Of a DNA stretch of 37,335 nucleotides, positions 10,038 through 18,683 are shown piece by piece. The position numbers were made by a program, and so were the translations under genes. Origin of the DNA: Nannocystis pusilla (lineage in GTDB: Bacteria > Myxococcota_A > Polyangia > Nannocystales > Nannocystaceae); NCBI RefSeq assembly GCF_020073745.1, contig NZ_JAIRAU010000010.1, forward strand, positions 1-37,335, read 5' to 3'. The notes beneath the pieces are model-generated. The model did not search any database and was not told the DNA's origin. It worked only from the letters and a program-made list of their open reading frames with translations. The stretch's first letter is position 1, and the number at the start of each line of letters is the position of its first letter.

Positions 10038-11015
10038 ATGCCTGCCACGCGCCGCTCGCTCTTGCGGGCCCTGCTCGCCGCGCCCGTCGTCCTCGCCCCG
10101 GCGCCCGCGTGGGCCCGCAAGTTCACCCCGCCCGACCGCGCCCGCCGGCTCGCGGCCCTCGGCGCGCTCGACCAGCTCCCGCCGGCCCTGCAAGCCGCGT
10201 TCAGCCCCGGGCCCGACGACAGCCCGATCCCCGCCCCCGGACCCCAGGACTGGCTGGGCCAGCACGCCGAGACCGGCCAGACCTTCGCCGAGTTCGTGGT
10301 CCAGCGTCACGCTCGCCCGGGCCAGACCCGGCGCAAGCTGACCATGTTGCCCATCGGCGCGATCGAGGGCGGCGAGTGGCCTGCGCTCGCGGTCGTCGCC
10401 GACTTCGCCGCCCGCTTCTTCCAGCTGCCGGTCGAGCTGGCCACGCCGACCACGATGGCGGACCTCGCGGCTCGCGGCCGCGACCGCGGCGACTTTTATC
10501 AATACGACACCCGCACGATCCTCGCCGGCATGAAGCGCCGCGTCCCCGCCGACGCCTACACCCTGATCGGCGTCACCATCGCCGACCTCTACCCCGGCCC
10601 CTCGTGGAACTTCGTGTTCGGCTACGCCAGCTTCGACGAGCGCGTCGGCGTCTACAGCTTCGCCCGCTTCGACCCCGCCTTCGACGGCCAGCGGCGCGGC
10701 GCCGACGTGAAGCGCACGATCCTGCGCCGCTCGCTCGGGCTCCTGGCCCACGAGCTCGGCCACACGTTCGGCATCAAGCACTGCATCTACTTTCACTGCC
10801 TGATGAACGGCTGCAACCACCTCGACGAGAGCGACGCGGCCCCGCTCCACCTCTGTCCGGTGTGCCGGCGCAAGCTGCAGTACTCGATCAACTACGACCC
10901 CGCGACCCGGGAGCGCCAGCTCGCCGAGTTCTTCCGCGCCAGGGGCCTCGCCGCCGACGCCGCCCGCTGCGAGCGTCACCTCGCCGCGATCGAGGCCGCC
11001 ACGCCGGCGCCATGA
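10038..11015 (+). CDS. Archaemetzincin-type zinc metalloprotease with Tat signal
   Basis: 325 aa. The extended metzincin-like motif is clear: H238-E-L-G-H242-T-F-G245-I-K-H248-C249, then C254, M256 and C273-P-V-C276, which fits the archaemetzincin pattern HExxHxxGxxHCx4CxM...CxxC (16 residues here before the last pair). Those cysteines bind a second zinc in characterised homologues. Unusually, residues 1-27 look like a twin-arginine signal peptide (TRRSLLRALL, then a hydrophobic stretch ending AWA), so a folded zinc protein is probably exported through Tat; most archaemetzincins I know of are cytosolic. TAGCAG lies 6 nt before the ATG and there is no Shine-Dalgarno. Substrate unknown. Confidence 0.9.
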   Translation: MPATRRSLLRALLAAPVVLAPAPAWARKFTPPDRARRLAALGALDQLPPALQAAFSPGPDDSPIPAPGPQDWLGQHAETGQTFAEFVVQRHARPGQTRRKLTMLPIGAIEGGEWPALAVVADFAARFFQLPVELATPTTMADLAARGRDRGDFYQYDTRTILAGMKRRVPADAYTLIGVTIADLYPGPSWNFVFGYASFDERVGVYSFARFDPAFDGQRRGADVKRTILRRSLGLLAHELGHTFGIKHCIYFHCLMNGCNHLDESDAAPLHLCPVCRRKLQYSINYDPATRERQLAEFFRARGLAADAARCERHLAAIEAATPAP

Positions 11016-11122
11016 ATGCGTCGATCCCCGCCGCTGCGGGCCTCACACCTTCGCCCCGGACGACCGGCGCCGCCGGTATCGAGCGGTGGTCACCTGCGAC
11101 GCGCCGTGAGCCTCGACGTTCG

Positions 11123-11178
11123 CGTGTCCTCAAGGCCATGTTCCGCGCGACATGTCCCGTACGACATCTTCCCGCATC
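11123..11178. repeat. 14-bp unit array, 4 units
   Basis: Units start at 11123 (CGTGTCCTCAAGGC), 11137 (CATGTTCCGCGCGA), 11151 (CATGTCCCGTACGA) and 11165 (CATCTTCCCGCATC). ATGTC-CCGTAC-GACAT can form a stem. The array lies between the archaemetzincin and esterase genes. Confidence 0.75.
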
Positions 11179-11283
11179 GCCGACGCGGAGGCTCGCAGTA
11201 TAGCGCGCGCGTCAAGGGCGCGGCCGGACGCGCGGCGCCGCGTCGGCGAACGCACGAACGGGCCCGCGGCGCGGGCGGGGTGC

Positions 11284-11289
11284 TATCCT
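11284..11289 (+). promoter_or_regulatory. -10 element of the esterase gene
   Basis: TATCCT, 9 nt before the GTG start at 11299. No Shine-Dalgarno lies between, which suggests a leaderless or nearly leaderless transcript. No -35 consensus is evident. Confidence 0.4.
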
Positions 11290-11298
11290 CGCGCGTCC

Positions 11299-12030
11299 GT
11301 GCACGACCGCGTCCACATCTTCGGCGTGTATCAGATCCCCTGGCTCAAGGGACAGCGGCTCGTGCGTGTCTACGTCCCGCCCGACACCGGCGCCCCGCCG
11401 CCGGTGCTCTACATGTTCGACGGCCAGAACATCTTTGATGACGAGGCCTCGCACAGCGGCGGCTGGTACCTGCACCACGCCGCGCGCGACCTGTGCGCGC
11501 GCGGCGGGGTCGCGCCGCTGATCGTCGGCATCGACCACGGCGGGCCGTACCGCATGCGCGAGCTGTCGCCGTTCCGCCTGCGCCAGCGCGGCCAGGCGCC
11601 CCACCTGGTCCGCTGGATGGTCGACGAGCTGCAGCCGCAGATCCGCAGCGCCTTCAGCGTGCGCCACGACCTGGCCGGAACGGCCGTCGGCGGCTCCTCG
11701 CTCGGCGGCCTGGCCGCGCTCTACGCCCACTGGACCCGACCCGAGGTGTTCGGCGCGGCGCTGTGCATGTCGCCCTCGTTCTGGATCGCCCGCGAGAAGA
11801 TGCTGCGCTTCGTGTCCGACCGGCCGAACCCGCCCGTCTCGCGGCTGTACCTCGACGCCGGCGGCAACGAGCCGCGCGTGCGCCCGTCCGCCGAGCGCAT
11901 GGTCAAGCTGCTGCGCCGCCGCGGCTACGGCCCGAACGACATGATGTGGGTGTTCGAGCCCGGGGCCACCCACCACGAGAGCGCCTGGCGCCGCCGCGCC
12001 CCGGCTGCCCTCGAGTTCCTGTTCTCATGA
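11299..12030 (+). CDS. Alpha/beta hydrolase, putative esterase (esterase D family)
   Basis: 243 aa from GTG 11299; the upstream open frame is Arg-rich noise, and conserved sequence begins at VHIFGVYQIPW. The fold markers are VLYMFDGQNIFDD near residues 36-48, the nucleophile elbow G132-S-S134-L-G136, an acidic region after RLYLDAGGNE and a C-terminal GATHHESAW supplying the catalytic His. This is the PF00756 family, which includes enterochelin esterases, S-formylglutathione hydrolases and carbohydrate esterases. No signal peptide is seen, so it is probably cytoplasmic. Its last codons fall inside a 14-bp repeat unit. The substrate cannot be inferred. Confidence 0.88.
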   Translation: MHDRVHIFGVYQIPWLKGQRLVRVYVPPDTGAPPPVLYMFDGQNIFDDEASHSGGWYLHHAARDLCARGGVAPLIVGIDHGGPYRMRELSPFRLRQRGQAPHLVRWMVDELQPQIRSAFSVRHDLAGTAVGGSSLGGLAALYAHWTRPEVFGAALCMSPSFWIAREKMLRFVSDRPNPPVSRLYLDAGGNEPRVRPSAERMVKLLRRRGYGPNDMMWVFEPGATHHESAWRRRAPAALEFLFS

Positions 12031-12087
12031 ACATGTCCGAACGAGCATGCTCCGACAAGCATGTCTCCAAAGACATGCCCAGAACTC
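12018..12087. repeat. 14-bp unit array, 5 units, starting inside the esterase 3' end
   Basis: Units start at 12018 (CCTGTTCTCATGAA), 12032, 12046, 12060 and 12074, all exactly 14 bp apart. The first supplies the last codons and stop of the esterase; the last ends 6 nt before the convergent thioesterase stop. CATGTC-TCCAAA-GACATG (12060-12077) is a perfect hairpin, a plausible two-way terminator. Confidence 0.85.
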
Positions 12088-12092
12088 CCTCC

Positions 12093-12884
12093 TCAGCGAA
12101 TGACCGCGAAGGTCTGCTGGTTGAGCGCCAGCAGCTCGCCGGCGGGCGACCAGATCTCGCGGAGCTCGACCGAGTAGCCGTCGCGCATCGCCACCGCGCG
12201 GGCGCGGTGATAGACCGGCTGCTCCGGGTCGAGCCGCGACGCGTCGATCAGTGGCTGGAACGTGTACGCCAGCGTGGCCGTCGGCCGTGGCGCGGTCAGG
12301 CGCGAGAACGCGGCCGGCCACCAGCCGTCGCACAGCATCGCCAGGTAGGCCGCGTCGCGGACGGCGGGCGGGCGCTTGAAGCGGAACCAGCCCTCGGCGC
12401 GGGCCTCGTCGCCGCCGACGAACAGGGGCGCGTGGACCGGGCGGAACTCGCAGTGGCGGGCGAACACCGGCGCCTCGTCGGGCGTGCCCAGCGGCAGCCC
12501 GCCCGGCGGGGCCAGGCTCGGCGGCTGCAGCTCGGTCCACTGCAGCCCGGGGTCGCGGGTGCGCGCGTGCACGGCCACCGCGTGGGCCTGGACCTCGTCG
12601 GCCTGGACCAGGCGGACCGCCAGCGTCGTCACCCCGGTGCCCGTGCGCAGGACGTCGACGAAGATGTCCGCCGGGCCAGGTTGCGTCGGCCCGCACAGCT
12701 CGGCCCCGAGCGACCGCAGCGGCCGCGATGGGTCGGCCGCGACCGTCGCCGCCGCGCGGATCATCAGGCCGATGACCAGCCCGCCGAACGCCCCGCGGCC
12801 CTGCTGCCAGCCGTCGGGCACCTCGGCGCGCAGGTGACGGGGCCCGATGGCGGTGAGCGCGAGGTGAGCGTCGAGGTCGGACAT
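12093..12884 (-). CDS. TesB-like acyl-CoA thioesterase (double hotdog)
   Basis: 263 aa from ATG 12884 (MSDLDAHLAL); the open frame upstream to 12974 is low-complexity. The N-half has the hotdog helix pattern WQQGRGAFGGLVIGLM, and the C-half has WPAAFSRLTAPRPTATLAYTF and LREIWSPAGELLALNQQT, matching the 4HBT_3/TesB-like acyl-CoA thioesterases. These hydrolyse acyl-CoA to free acid plus CoA in the cytoplasm. It lies just upstream of the thiolase on the same strand, so a link to beta-oxidation is plausible. TAAGGT lies 8 nt before the ATG. Confidence 0.8.
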   Translation of the reverse strand: MSDLDAHLALTAIGPRHLRAEVPDGWQQGRGAFGGLVIGLMIRAAATVAADPSRPLRSLGAELCGPTQPGPADIFVDVLRTGTGVTTLAVRLVQADEVQAHAVAVHARTRDPGLQWTELQPPSLAPPGGLPLGTPDEAPVFARHCEFRPVHAPLFVGGDEARAEGWFRFKRPPAVRDAAYLAMLCDGWWPAAFSRLTAPRPTATLAYTFQPLIDASRLDPEQPVYHRARAVAMRDGYSVELREIWSPAGELLALNQQTFAVIR

Positions 12885-12973
12885 CGCCGGCGACCTTAGC
12901 AAACGCGGCTCCGCGCCGCCCGCTCGCCGGGCGTGAGTCGCCGCGCCGGGGCCCCTCCGGCCCGCAGAAATCA

Positions 12974-13057
12974 CATGGCACCCAGGTCAGGCCCTTTCGG
13001 ACCTGTCCTGCGCGCCATGTCTTTCGAGCTATGTCCCGAGCGCCAGGCCTAGTCGCG
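12974..13057. repeat. 14-bp unit array, 5-6 units
   Basis: Units start at 12974, 12988, 13002, 13016 and 13030, and a weak sixth at 13044 overlaps the thiolase stop (13049). Examples are CAGGCCCTTTCGGA, CATGTCTTTCGAGC and TATGTCCCGAGCGC. It fills the gap between the thiolase 3' end and the thioesterase promoter. Confidence 0.8.
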
Positions 13058-14230
13058 GCGGTACATCGTCACCACGCAGGCGCCGCCGAGCCCGAGGTTG
13101 TGCTGCAGGGCGACCTTGGCGCCCTCGACCTGGCGCTTGTCGGCCTGGCCGCGCAGCTGCCACACCAGCTCGGTGCACTGGGCCAGGCCGGTCGCGCCGA
13201 GCGGGTGGCCCTTGGACAGCAGGCCGCCGGACGGGTTGGTCACGAACTTGCCGCCGTAGGTGTTGTCGCCGTCCCACACGAACTTCTCGGCGCCGCCCTC
13301 CGGGCACAGGTCGAGCGCCTCGTAGGTCAGCAGCTCGTTGGCGGTGAAGCAGTCGTGCAGCTCGACGACCTGGACGTCCTGCGGGCCCAGGCCGGCCTTC
13401 TCGTAGACCGCCTCGGCGGTCTTCTTGGCCATGTCGTAGCCGACCATCTTGATCATGCTGTTCTCTTCGAAGGTGCTGGGGAAGTCGGTGCGCATCGCCT
13501 GGGCGGCGATGTAGACCGAGTTCGCGAGGCCCTTCTTCTTGGCGAACGCGTCCGAGCAGAGCACCGCCGCCGCCGCGCCGCAGGTCGGCGGGCAGCACTG
13601 GTAGCGCGTCAGCGGGTCGAACACCTCGGGCGACGCCAGGATCTCCTCGACGCTGAGCAGCTCGCCGAACAGCGCGTAGGGGTTGCGGTTGGCGTGCTTG
13701 CGCGCCTTCTCCGACACCTTGGCGAACGTCTCGCGGCGCGTCCCGTACTTCCAGCGGTACTCGCGGCCGGCGCCGCCGAACATCTGCGCCGCCGGCGGGG
13801 CCTGGTTGAAGCCCTGCACGCGGTCCATCGTCCCGGCGAAGTTGTCGAGCGGCCCCGGCCGGTCGTTGAACTTGCTGCCGAGCGCGCCCTTCTCCATCTG
13901 CTCGAAGCCGACGACGAGCACGCACTCGGCCTCGCCGGCGAGGATCGCCTGGCGGCCGAGCCACAGCGCGGTCGACCCGGTCGAGCAGTTGTTGTTGACG
14001 TTGACGACCGGGATCCCGGTGAGGCCGAGCTCGTAGACCGCCCGCTGGCCGCAGGTGCTGTCGCCGTAGACGTAGCCGGCGAACGCCTGCTCGACGTCCT
14101 TGTACTCGACGCCCGCGTCCTGCAGCGCCGTGCGGGCCGCGTTGGCCGCCATCACGTGGTAATCGTCGCTCGCGCCGGGCTTGGCGAACTTCACCATGCC
14201 GACGCCGATCACGTTGACTTTGTTGCTCAT
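13049..14230 (-). CDS. Thiolase of the SCP-x (lipid-transfer) type
   Basis: 393 aa. Motifs: [15 protein letters not shown] with nucleophile C82, then [14 protein letters not shown] and [14 protein letters not shown], with a C-terminal [15 protein letters not shown]. The HDCF box and overall layout are those of the thiolase half of animal SCPx, which cleaves 3-ketoacyl-CoA from branched or sterol side chains, rather than of FadA/PhaA. It acts last in the beta-oxidation spiral. The start has a clear Shine-Dalgarno (GAAGGA, 14245-14240 on the minus strand) and lies 35 nt downstream of the MFE-2-like gene, so the two form one operon. Confidence 0.92.
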   Translation of the reverse strand: MSNKVNVIGVGMVKFAKPGASDDYHVMAANAARTALQDAGVEYKDVEQAFAGYVYGDSTCGQRAVYELGLTGIPVVNVNNNCSTGSTALWLGRQAILAGEAECVLVVGFEQMEKGALGSKFNDRPGPLDNFAGTMDRVQGFNQAPPAAQMFGGAGREYRWKYGTRRETFAKVSEKARKHANRNPYALFGELLSVEEILASPEVFDPLTRYQCCPPTCGAAAAVLCSDAFAKKKGLANSVYIAAQAMRTDFPSTFEENSMIKMVGYDMAKKTAEAVYEKAGLGPQDVQVVELHDCFTANELLTYEALDLCPEGGAEKFVWDGDNTYGGKFVTNPSGGLLSKGHPLGATGLAQCTELVWQLRGQADKRQVEGAKVALQHNLGLGGACVVTMYRRD

Positions 14231-14265
14231 GGCTGTGATTCCTTCGCTGGTTTCCGTTCGTCCGT

Positions 14266-17244
14266 TCAGGCGTTGTTCTCGAGCGCCGCGAGCAGGTGCG
14301 CCGCCGCGACGTCGCCGTCGACGCGCAGCTTGCCGCGCTGGTAGAGGGTGACGAGCTTGGCCTTGCCCTGCGCGAGCGCGGCCAGGTCCTCGTCGGCCAC
14401 CGTGACGGTGGTCGTCGCCGGGCCGGCGGCCTTGTCGACCAGCTTGCCGCCCTGCGGCCCGACCTGCAGGAAGAACACCGCGTCGGGGCTCTTCACGCGC
14501 AGCTCGATCGTGACCTCCTGGGCCGACTTCGTCGCCGCCAGCCTGGCGGCGGCCTGGTCGAGCACCGCCGCCGCCTGGGCCGTCTTGCTGGTCGGGGCCG
14601 CGGCCGCCGGCGCCGCCGCCTTCGGCGCGCTGCCGGGCTTCACCTTGCTCATGTCGATCTTCTTGAGGAAGCCGAGCTTCATCGACGCCATCAGGTCGCC
14701 GCTGATCTTCAGCTTGCCCTCGCCGAACAGCTTCTGCGGGTCGGCCTTGCCGGTGGTCATGAGCATGAAGTCGGCGTCCGACAGCTCGAGCGTGCAGTTG
14801 GCTCCCTCGACCTCGCCGGCGTAGACCTTGCCCGGGTTCGACTTGAGGTCGAACACGTAGTTCGAGTCGGGGTTCTTCAGGCGGAACTGGAACACCGTGG
14901 CGACCTTGCCGGGCAGCTCGGCGTTGCCGGCCACGAACTCGCCGATCGCCGCCATGTAGTCGGCGCTGGTCGGCGTCGCCGGGGCCTCGGGCGCGGCCGC
15001 AGCCGCTCCGCCGCCGCCCGCACCGGCGCGCGCGCGCGCGGCCGCCATCACCAGCGCCGGGTCGAGCTTGGTCAGGAAGTTGAGCTTGGTCGACGCCATC
15101 AAGTTGCCGCCGATCTTCAGCTTGCCGCCCATGTACAGCTTCTGCGGGTCGGCCTTGCCGGAGCACATCTCCATGAAGTCGGCGTCGCTCAGCTCGAGCG
15201 TGCACTCGGGCGTGGCGGCCTCGCCGGCGGCCAGCTTGCCGTTCTTGAGGTCGAGCGTCCACGTGCTGTCGGGGTTCTTCAGCTTGAACTGGAAGATGAC
15301 GCCCGCCTTCTTGGCCTGGTCGGGGTTCTTGGCCAGGAACTGGTCGATCGCCGTGAAGATGTCGGCGCTGATCGGCGCGACCTCGGCCGCCGCGCCTGCG
15401 CTCGCCGCCGCCGGCTTGGCCTTCGGCTTCGGCTGCGGGATCTCGGAATAAAACTCGACCGCCGCCTGCGACAGCACCACCTTGTCGCGCTCCTTCAGCT
15501 TGCAGCGGAGGATCACGCGGTTGTCGGACTCCTTCCACATCTCGGTGATCAGCGTCTCGCCGGGGAACACGCTCTCGCTGAAGCGGACCTTGATGCTCTT
15601 GAACTTGCGCGGGTCGCCGCCGGCGAAGTGCTTGATCACGTGGCGGCCGGCCACGCCGAGGGTGCACAGGCCGTGCAGGATCGGCTTGGGGAAGCCGAAC
15701 GCGCCGGCGAACGCCGGGTCGACGTGCAGCGGGTTCCAGTCGCCGGACAGGCGGTACAGGAGGGCCTGGTTGGCGTTGATCTTCTCCTCGACGACCTTGT
15801 CGGGCGCGCGGTCGGGCGGCGTATTGCTGTCACCCGAGGGCCCGCGGTCGCCGCCCCAGCCGCCCGCGCCGCGGATGACCGCGCCGAGCTCGTTGTAGGC
15901 CACGACCTCGCCGGACTCGTCGGAGCTCTCGGTGGCGAACACGATGAACGCGTTCTTGCCCTTGTCGAAGATGTCCTTGATCCATGTCCGATGGGTCAGC
16001 TTGGCGCTCGGCGGCAGCGGGCGCTTGACCTCGGTGTACTGCTCGCCGTGGAGCAGGCGGTCGAGCCCGAAGTTGAAGCCGGGCGCGGTGTGGCCGTCGC
16101 GGAACGCCCGCATGATGCCGGTCTGCGCCGGGATCACCGCGAACGTCGGCAGCGGCCAGAAGCCCTTGCCGTGCATCTCGTAGACGTAGCGCAGCTCGGT
16201 GTCGTCGAGCGGGTCGGCGGCCGCGCCGATGCCGAGCGCGTACATCGACAGGTCGCGCTCGTCGTAGGTCGTGGTGATCTTCGGCATCTCGTAGCCGAGC
16301 GCCTGGTCGACGTCGACGAACTCGTTGCCGCCCTTGCTCGGGCCGGCGTTGACGTTGTCCATCACCGGCTGCAGCGCGGCGGCGACGTCGGCCGGGTGCG
16401 AGGCCTTGGCGAAGTCGACGATGGTGCTCCACTTCGACTTGACCAGCTCGGGCGTGATCTCGCGGCCGACGCGGACGGTGTGGCCCTGCGTGCGCTCCCA
16501 CCGGAGCTTGCTGAAGAACCCGCCGCCGACCTCGAACAGGCCGCCCGAGTCCTCGCACGACTCGTGGGCCAGCCACGCGACCAGCGGGCTGACGTACTCC
16601 GGCCGCAGCGCGTCGATGAGCTCCTTCGGCAGGATCGTCTCGGTCATGCGCGAGCCGGCGATCGGCGCGATCGTGTTGGCGCGGACGTTGTACTTGCGGC
16701 CCTCGAGCGCGAGCGTGTTGGAGAAGCCGACCAGCGCCAGCTTGGCCGCGCTGTAGTTGGCCTGGCCGAAGTTGCCGTAGATGCCGGCGGCGCTGGCCGT
16801 GAAGATGATGCGGCCGTAGCCCTGGTCGCGCATCTTCGGCCAGGCCGCGTGCGTCACCTTGAAGGCGCCGTTGAGGTGGACGCGCTGGATGATGTCCCAG
16901 TCGCCGTCCGTCATCTTGTGGAACGAGACGTCGCGGAGGATGCCCGCGTTGTTGACGACGATGTCGACGCGGCCGAACGCGTCGATCGCGGTCTGCACGA
17001 TCTTCGCGCCGTCCTCGACGCTGTCGTAGTTGGCGACCGCCTCGCCGCCCGCGGCGCGGATCTCCTCGACCACCTTGTCGGCGGCGGCGGAGCTCTTGCC
17101 GTCGCCGCGCGTGCTGCCGCCGAGGTCGTTGACGACGACCTTGGCGCCCCGCGAGGCGAACAGGAGGGCGTGGGCGCGACCGAGCCCGTTGCCGGCCCCG
17201 GTGATGATGGCGACTCTTCCGTCGTAGCGAAGCTCGTTGGACAT
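14266..17244 (-). CDS. MFE-2/HSD17B4-like trifunctional fusion: SDR dehydrogenase, hydratase 2, three SCP2 domains
   Basis: 992 aa. Residues 1-310: SDR domain with [14 protein letters not shown] (98-101) and the S151/Y164/K168 triad in the characteristic [15 protein letters not shown]; it oxidises (3R)-hydroxyacyl-CoA. Residues about 320-600: two hotdog halves of enoyl-CoA hydratase 2, with D502 and H507 in [14 protein letters not shown] and [10 protein letters not shown]. Residues 625-730, 760-865 and 890-990: three SCP2-like domains joined by Ala/Pro/Lys linkers; the third is divergent. From memory the first two-thirds are very close to animal HSD17B4, which has one SCP2 domain in 736 aa. 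It forms an operon with the SCP-x-type thiolase, giving hydration, oxidation and thiolysis. ATG 17244; TATGCC lies 12 nt upstream and there is no Shine-Dalgarno. Confidence 0.93.
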   Translation of the reverse strand: MSNELRYDGRVAIITGAGNGLGRAHALLFASRGAKVVVNDLGGSTRGDGKSSAAADKVVEEIRAAGGEAVANYDSVEDGAKIVQTAIDAFGRVDIVVNNAGILRDVSFHKMTDGDWDIIQRVHLNGAFKVTHAAWPKMRDQGYGRIIFTASAAGIYGNFGQANYSAAKLALVGFSNTLALEGRKYNVRANTIAPIAGSRMTETILPKELIDALRPEYVSPLVAWLAHESCEDSGGLFEVGGGFFSKLRWERTQGHTVRVGREITPELVKSKWSTIVDFAKASHPADVAAALQPVMDNVNAGPSKGGNEFVDVDQALGYEMPKITTTYDERDLSMYALGIGAAADPLDDTELRYVYEMHGKGFWPLPTFAVIPAQTGIMRAFRDGHTAPGFNFGLDRLLHGEQYTEVKRPLPPSAKLTHRTWIKDIFDKGKNAFIVFATESSDESGEVVAYNELGAVIRGAGGWGGDRGPSGDSNTPPDRAPDKVVEEKINANQALLYRLSGDWNPLHVDPAFAGAFGFPKPILHGLCTLGVAGRHVIKHFAGGDPRKFKSIKVRFSESVFPGETLITEMWKESDNRVILRCKLKERDKVVLSQAAVEFYSEIPQPKPKAKPAAASAGAAAEVAPISADIFTAIDQFLAKNPDQAKKAGVIFQFKLKNPDSTWTLDLKNGKLAAGEAATPECTLELSDADFMEMCSGKADPQKLYMGGKLKIGGNLMASTKLNFLTKLDPALVMAAARARAGAGGGGAAAAAPEAPATPTSADYMAAIGEFVAGNAELPGKVATVFQFRLKNPDSNYVFDLKSNPGKVYAGEVEGANCTLELSDADFMLMTTGKADPQKLFGEGKLKISGDLMASMKLGFLKKIDMSKVKPGSAPKAAAPAAAAPTSKTAQAAAVLDQAAARLAATKSAQEVTIELRVKSPDAVFFLQVGPQGGKLVDKAAGPATTTVTVADEDLAALAQGKAKLVTLYQRGKLRVDGDVAAAHLLAALENNA

Positions 17245-17308
17245 GATGGCACACGCGGCATATCGAGCCGCGCGAGCGGCGTCAACCGCCGGCCGGGCGC
17301 GGCCGCGA

Positions 17309-17339
17309 GGCGTGACGTCCCTCCGACCGTCGTCACGCC
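17309..17339. promoter_or_regulatory. Inverted repeat, candidate operator of the beta-oxidation operon
   Basis: GGCGTGACG (17309-17317) and CGTCACGCC (17331-17339) are exact inverted copies with 13 nt between, centres 22 bp apart (about two helical turns). It lies in the divergent region, 65 nt upstream of the MFE-2-like start and about 115 nt upstream of the pseudokinase start. Regulator unknown; TetR- or GntR-like factors would be typical. Confidence 0.45.
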
Positions 17340-17455
17340 CGCGTGCGGGCGACGACGACGTGGATCCGCGCACGCTCGCTGAACCCGCGTCCTGCTGCGC
17401 GGGCGCCAGGCCCCTGTCGCCGTCCCGCGCCGCGGCTGTGATACCCTCGGCGCCG

Positions 17456-18655
17456 ATGCGGATCGACGAGCTGCGTCGGCTGCGGGACCTGCTCGCACGC
17501 GGCGGCGGGCCCGAAGTCGTGTTCATGGCGCTGCGCGACCGTTCCCTGCGAGGAGCAGCCCGCGCGCGGGCCCTCGGCGACGAGCTGCGCCGCTGGCTCA
17601 CCGTCGCCTCGCCCGAGCGCTTCGGCGGCAACCCCGGCGCCCAGGACCTCGCCAAACAGCTGCAGCGCCAGCTCCACGAGCTCCACGCCGCCGCGCTGCA
17701 GCAGCTCGGCGCCCCGGCCCCGGAAGGCGCTGCGGATCTGCAGGCCGAACCTGCGAATCTGCAGGGTGTCCGATCCACCGACGTGGCGCCGTCGACGGCC
17801 CCGCACGCCGCGTCTGCGGACCCGGGGCCCTACCGATCGGCGGCCCCGCCGCCCGTCTTCCACGCCCAGATCGGCGGCACGCTGCGCAGCTTCCCGCAGC
17901 ACCTCGGCGACGGCGACCTCGCCGCCGTCTGGCGCGCGGCCGGCGAGGACGGCGAGGCGTGCGTCGCCAAGGTCGCGCACGCGGCCGCCGACAACGACCT
18001 GCTGTTCAACGAGGCCGACACGCTGCAGCGGCTGCACGCCGGCGACGCCCGCCAGCGCGCCCTCCTGCCGCGCCTGCACGACCGCTTCTTCACCGCCGAC
18101 GGCCGCGCCGGCAACCTGCTCGGCCTCGTCGAGGGCCTCGACGGCCTGGCCCTGCGCGCCCGCCTGCCGGGCGGCGTGCCGCCGGAGCACGTCCTCTGGA
18201 TCGCCCGCCGGCTCCTCAGCGCGCTGGGCCACGCGCACCAGTGCGGCGTGCTGCACGGCAACATCGAGCCCGCGCACGTCATCGTGCGCCCGCGCGATCA
18301 CCGGGTCGTATTGATCGACTGGTGCTACGCGATCTTCGAGCCAGGTCGCACGGGACAGGGCTTTCGCGCCGTGCACGACGAGTACAGCGCCCCCGAGGTG
18401 GCCCAGCGCGGCCCGCCGACGCCCGCGGCCGACCTGCTGTCGGTCGGCCGCACGCTGGCCTTCCTGCTCGGCGGCGACCCGCTGAGCCTCGAGCTGCCGG
18501 CGCACGTGCCCGACCCGATCCAGCGGTTCGTCCGCTACCTGGCGCGCCCGAGCCGGCTGCAGCGGGCGCAGGACGCCTGGGACATGTACGCCGAGCTCGA
18601 GCGGATCCGCGAGGCCGTCTACGGCCCGCACGTGTTCCGCGAGTTCGTCGTCTGA
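17456..18655 (+). CDS. Pseudokinase of the Hanks type
   Basis: 399 aa from ATG 17456, with TACCCT 8 nt upstream and no Shine-Dalgarno. Residues 1-85 are a helical N-terminal region, 86-133 an Ala/Pro linker, and 135-395 a protein-kinase fold. The ATP-binding lysine seems kept (K172 in CVAKVAH) and APE is present (312-314), but the catalytic loop reads H267-G-N269-I-E-P-A-H, so Asp is Asn, Lys is Glu and the metal-binding Asn is His; DFG is D288-W-C. Phosphotransfer is therefore unlikely. Soluble: no membrane segment. It is divergent from the beta-oxidation operon and may act as a scaffold or allosteric partner; this is inference. Confidence 0.82.
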   Translation: MRIDELRRLRDLLARGGGPEVVFMALRDRSLRGAARARALGDELRRWLTVASPERFGGNPGAQDLAKQLQRQLHELHAAALQQLGAPAPEGAADLQAEPANLQGVRSTDVAPSTAPHAASADPGPYRSAAPPPVFHAQIGGTLRSFPQHLGDGDLAAVWRAAGEDGEACVAKVAHAAADNDLLFNEADTLQRLHAGDARQRALLPRLHDRFFTADGRAGNLLGLVEGLDGLALRARLPGGVPPEHVLWIARRLLSALGHAHQCGVLHGNIEPAHVIVRPRDHRVVLIDWCYAIFEPGRTGQGFRAVHDEYSAPEVAQRGPPTPAADLLSVGRTLAFLLGGDPLSLELPAHVPDPIQRFVRYLARPSRLQRAQDAWDMYAELERIREAVYGPHVFREFVV

Positions 18656-18683
18656 CCTGTCCTTCGGGTCCTATGATCAATCC
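18656..18683. repeat. 14-bp unit, 1-2 copies, between convergent genes
   Basis: CCTGTCCTTCGGGT (18656-18669) begins immediately after the pseudokinase stop codon, followed by CCTATGATCAATCC, which covers the stop of the convergent gene. CC-TTCG-GG can form a UUCG tetraloop, consistent with a shared terminator. Confidence 0.6.

Noticed and set aside
15984..15997. CATGTCCGATGGGT as another copy of the 14-bp unit
   Set aside because: It is a single copy inside a conserved coding stretch of the MFE-2-like gene ([10 protein letters not shown] region), so probably coincidence.
14296..17382. 1028-aa plus-strand open frame
   Set aside because: It is the antisense image of the MFE-2-like gene, which has clear catalytic motifs on the other strand.
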